A stretch of 64,000 nucleotides of DNA, from assembly GCA_900473805.1 (NCBI GenBank), contig UCMS01000008.1:310001-374000 (forward strand), read 5' to 3'. A program made the translations under genes and the position numbers. Positions 63,306 to 64,000 of this stretch are shown one piece after another (the first letter of the stretch is position 1; each line of letters begins with the position of its first letter). Below the pieces are notes generated by a model that had not been told where the DNA came from, did not search any database, and saw only the letters and a list, made by a program, of their open reading frames with translations. Source of the DNA: Hyphomicrobiales bacterium. Its GTDB lineage: Bacteria; Pseudomonadota; Alphaproteobacteria; Rhizobiales; Rhizobiaceae.

Positions 63306-63483
63306 CTACGGCTGTACTTGATGGTCTTGTCAGTTATGATTTCGAGAATGCACTTATCTCGGTCGAACCACCAGATAGCAAGATGGCTGCGACCAAGACC
63401 CTTACAATTCGCCTAGGAGGCAGACGCCAATTTTACTCAATTGCGTTGCGTATGCCCGCCTTCCTTCGTTGCATCCCAGCCTG

Positions 63484-64000
63484 CTAGCCGATCGAGCCCG
63501 ATGAGGGACCCCAGACGTCGGTCAGGGCAAAACCTCTCTGGAAGGGATCGAAGGGATCGAGCGCCACCTGATGCAAGCCGAAGGTGAAACCGCGACCGCT
63601 GATGGTCGGGATCACCGCCGGACGACCGGCAACTTCCGACAGCGCCGAAAGCCCGACTTCGAATTCCGATCCGATGATCGAGCGCGACAGCATCACATCG
63701 CCCACCTTGGCCTTGCCGCGCGCGTGCAGCGTCGCAAGATTGGCGGAGTTGCCGGTGCCGCAGGGCGAACGGTCGACGCGGCCGGGCCACATGGTGGTGC
63801 AGGTGCGGATGGCGCCATCGGGATCGACATCGCGGAACATGACATAGGCGACGCCGGAAATGGCCGGGATCTCCGGATGAACGACCGGGATCTTCCGGTT
63901 GATCTCCTCCTTGAGGATCATGCCGGCCTCGACCAGCGCCCGCGCATTGGCCTTGTCGATGGTCAGCCCCACCTGGGCGACGTCAACAAGCGCATAGAAT
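63484..64000 (-). CDS. Proline racemase / 4-hydroxyproline epimerase family protein (partial)
   Basis: This is the C-terminal 171 residues of a proline racemase-family protein; the start lies beyond the window. The second catalytic motif is present as RVDRSPCGTGNSA with the catalytic Cys, and IIGSEFEVGL and TISGRGFTFGLHQ are typical. In rhizobia such proteins usually act on 4-hydroxyproline or 3-hydroxyproline. The first active-site Cys or Ser, which would separate epimerase from dehydratase, is not visible. Confidence 0.9.
   Translation of the reverse strand, partial: FYALVDVAQVGLTIDKANARALVEAGMILKEEINRKIPVVHPEIPAISGVAYVMFRDVDPDGAIRTCTTMWPGRVDRSPCGTGNSANLATLHARGKAKVGDVMLSRSIIGSEFEVGLSALSEVAGRPAVIPTISGRGFTFGLHQVALDPFDPFQRGFALTDVWGPSSGSIG

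Overview
The window reads as a chromosomal segment of an alphaproteobacterium of the Rhizobiales, most likely Rhizobiaceae (Rhizobium/Agrobacterium/Sinorhizobium-like). The basis is the high GC content, the phoR-pstSCAB-phoU-phoB order, a frcBCAK fructose-transport operon with a divergent ROK regulator as known from Sinorhizobium meliloti, rhizobial-type intergenic palindromes, and carnitine-catabolism genes typical of this order. No species call is made. The window cuts phoB at the left end and a proline racemase-family gene at the right end.

Layout. 1-7266 (minus strand) is the phosphate-starvation locus phoR, pstS, pstC, pstA, pstB, phoU, phoB, with a three-half-site Pho box before pstS and a stem-loop between pstS and pstC. 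Divergent to it lies a class-I ppk2 polyphosphate kinase (7443-8324). 8367-11875 holds a membrane-anchored unknown, a nitronate monooxygenase behind a palindromic operator, and a DUF1176 exported protein.

12015-12090 is tRNA-Thr(CGU), the insertion site of a 13.3-kb genomic island (12074-25371). The island is bounded by a 17-bp direct repeat of the tRNA 3' end. A 12-bp repeat lies exactly 62 nt inside each core repeat, and these look like integrase arm sites. The island carries a tyrosine integrase, HTH proteins, a lone 1291-aa phage ejection-like protein with an N-terminal M15-type peptidase module, an HNH-like protein, phage Rha and a truncated BRO-N protein, a serine resolvase with a nested inverted repeat, and, at the right edge, a tight two-gene unit (four-helix membrane protein plus an unknown protein with an HHFH motif) that is the best candidate for an undescribed system. 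No capsid, portal or terminase gene was seen. Just outside the right att site are a second integrase remnant and a PemK/MazF-type toxin (25438-26589).

26822-43058 is a catabolic region: a CdhR-like GlxA/AraC regulator, a dehydrocarnitine-cleaving BKACE enzyme, a carnitine dehydrogenase fused to a thioesterase, an acyl-CoA dehydrogenase, an ADP-forming acyl-CoA synthetase, a CaiD-type hydratase, a Dpp/Opp-type ABC transporter with a fused ATPase, and two alpha/beta hydrolases. Read together the enzymes form a route from gamma-butyrobetaine or crotonobetaine through L-carnitine to glycine betaine.

43397-52460 is mostly housekeeping: a PRC-barrel protein, fadD behind a perfect palindrome that resembles the one at the nitronate monooxygenase, pgi, a VOC protein, a PfkB fructokinase, pyrE, a DUF3096 peptide, a DUF2202 protein behind an 18-bp perfect hairpin, and pyrC. 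52527-56835 (minus) is a signalling operon: response regulator, periplasmic oxidoreductase-like protein, hybrid histidine kinase and REC-HD-GYP phosphodiesterase. 57044-62558 is the frc fructose/ribose-type ABC operon with a divergent ROK regulator and an RbsD/FucU mutarotase. The end holds a Crp/Fnr regulator and the proline racemase-family gene.
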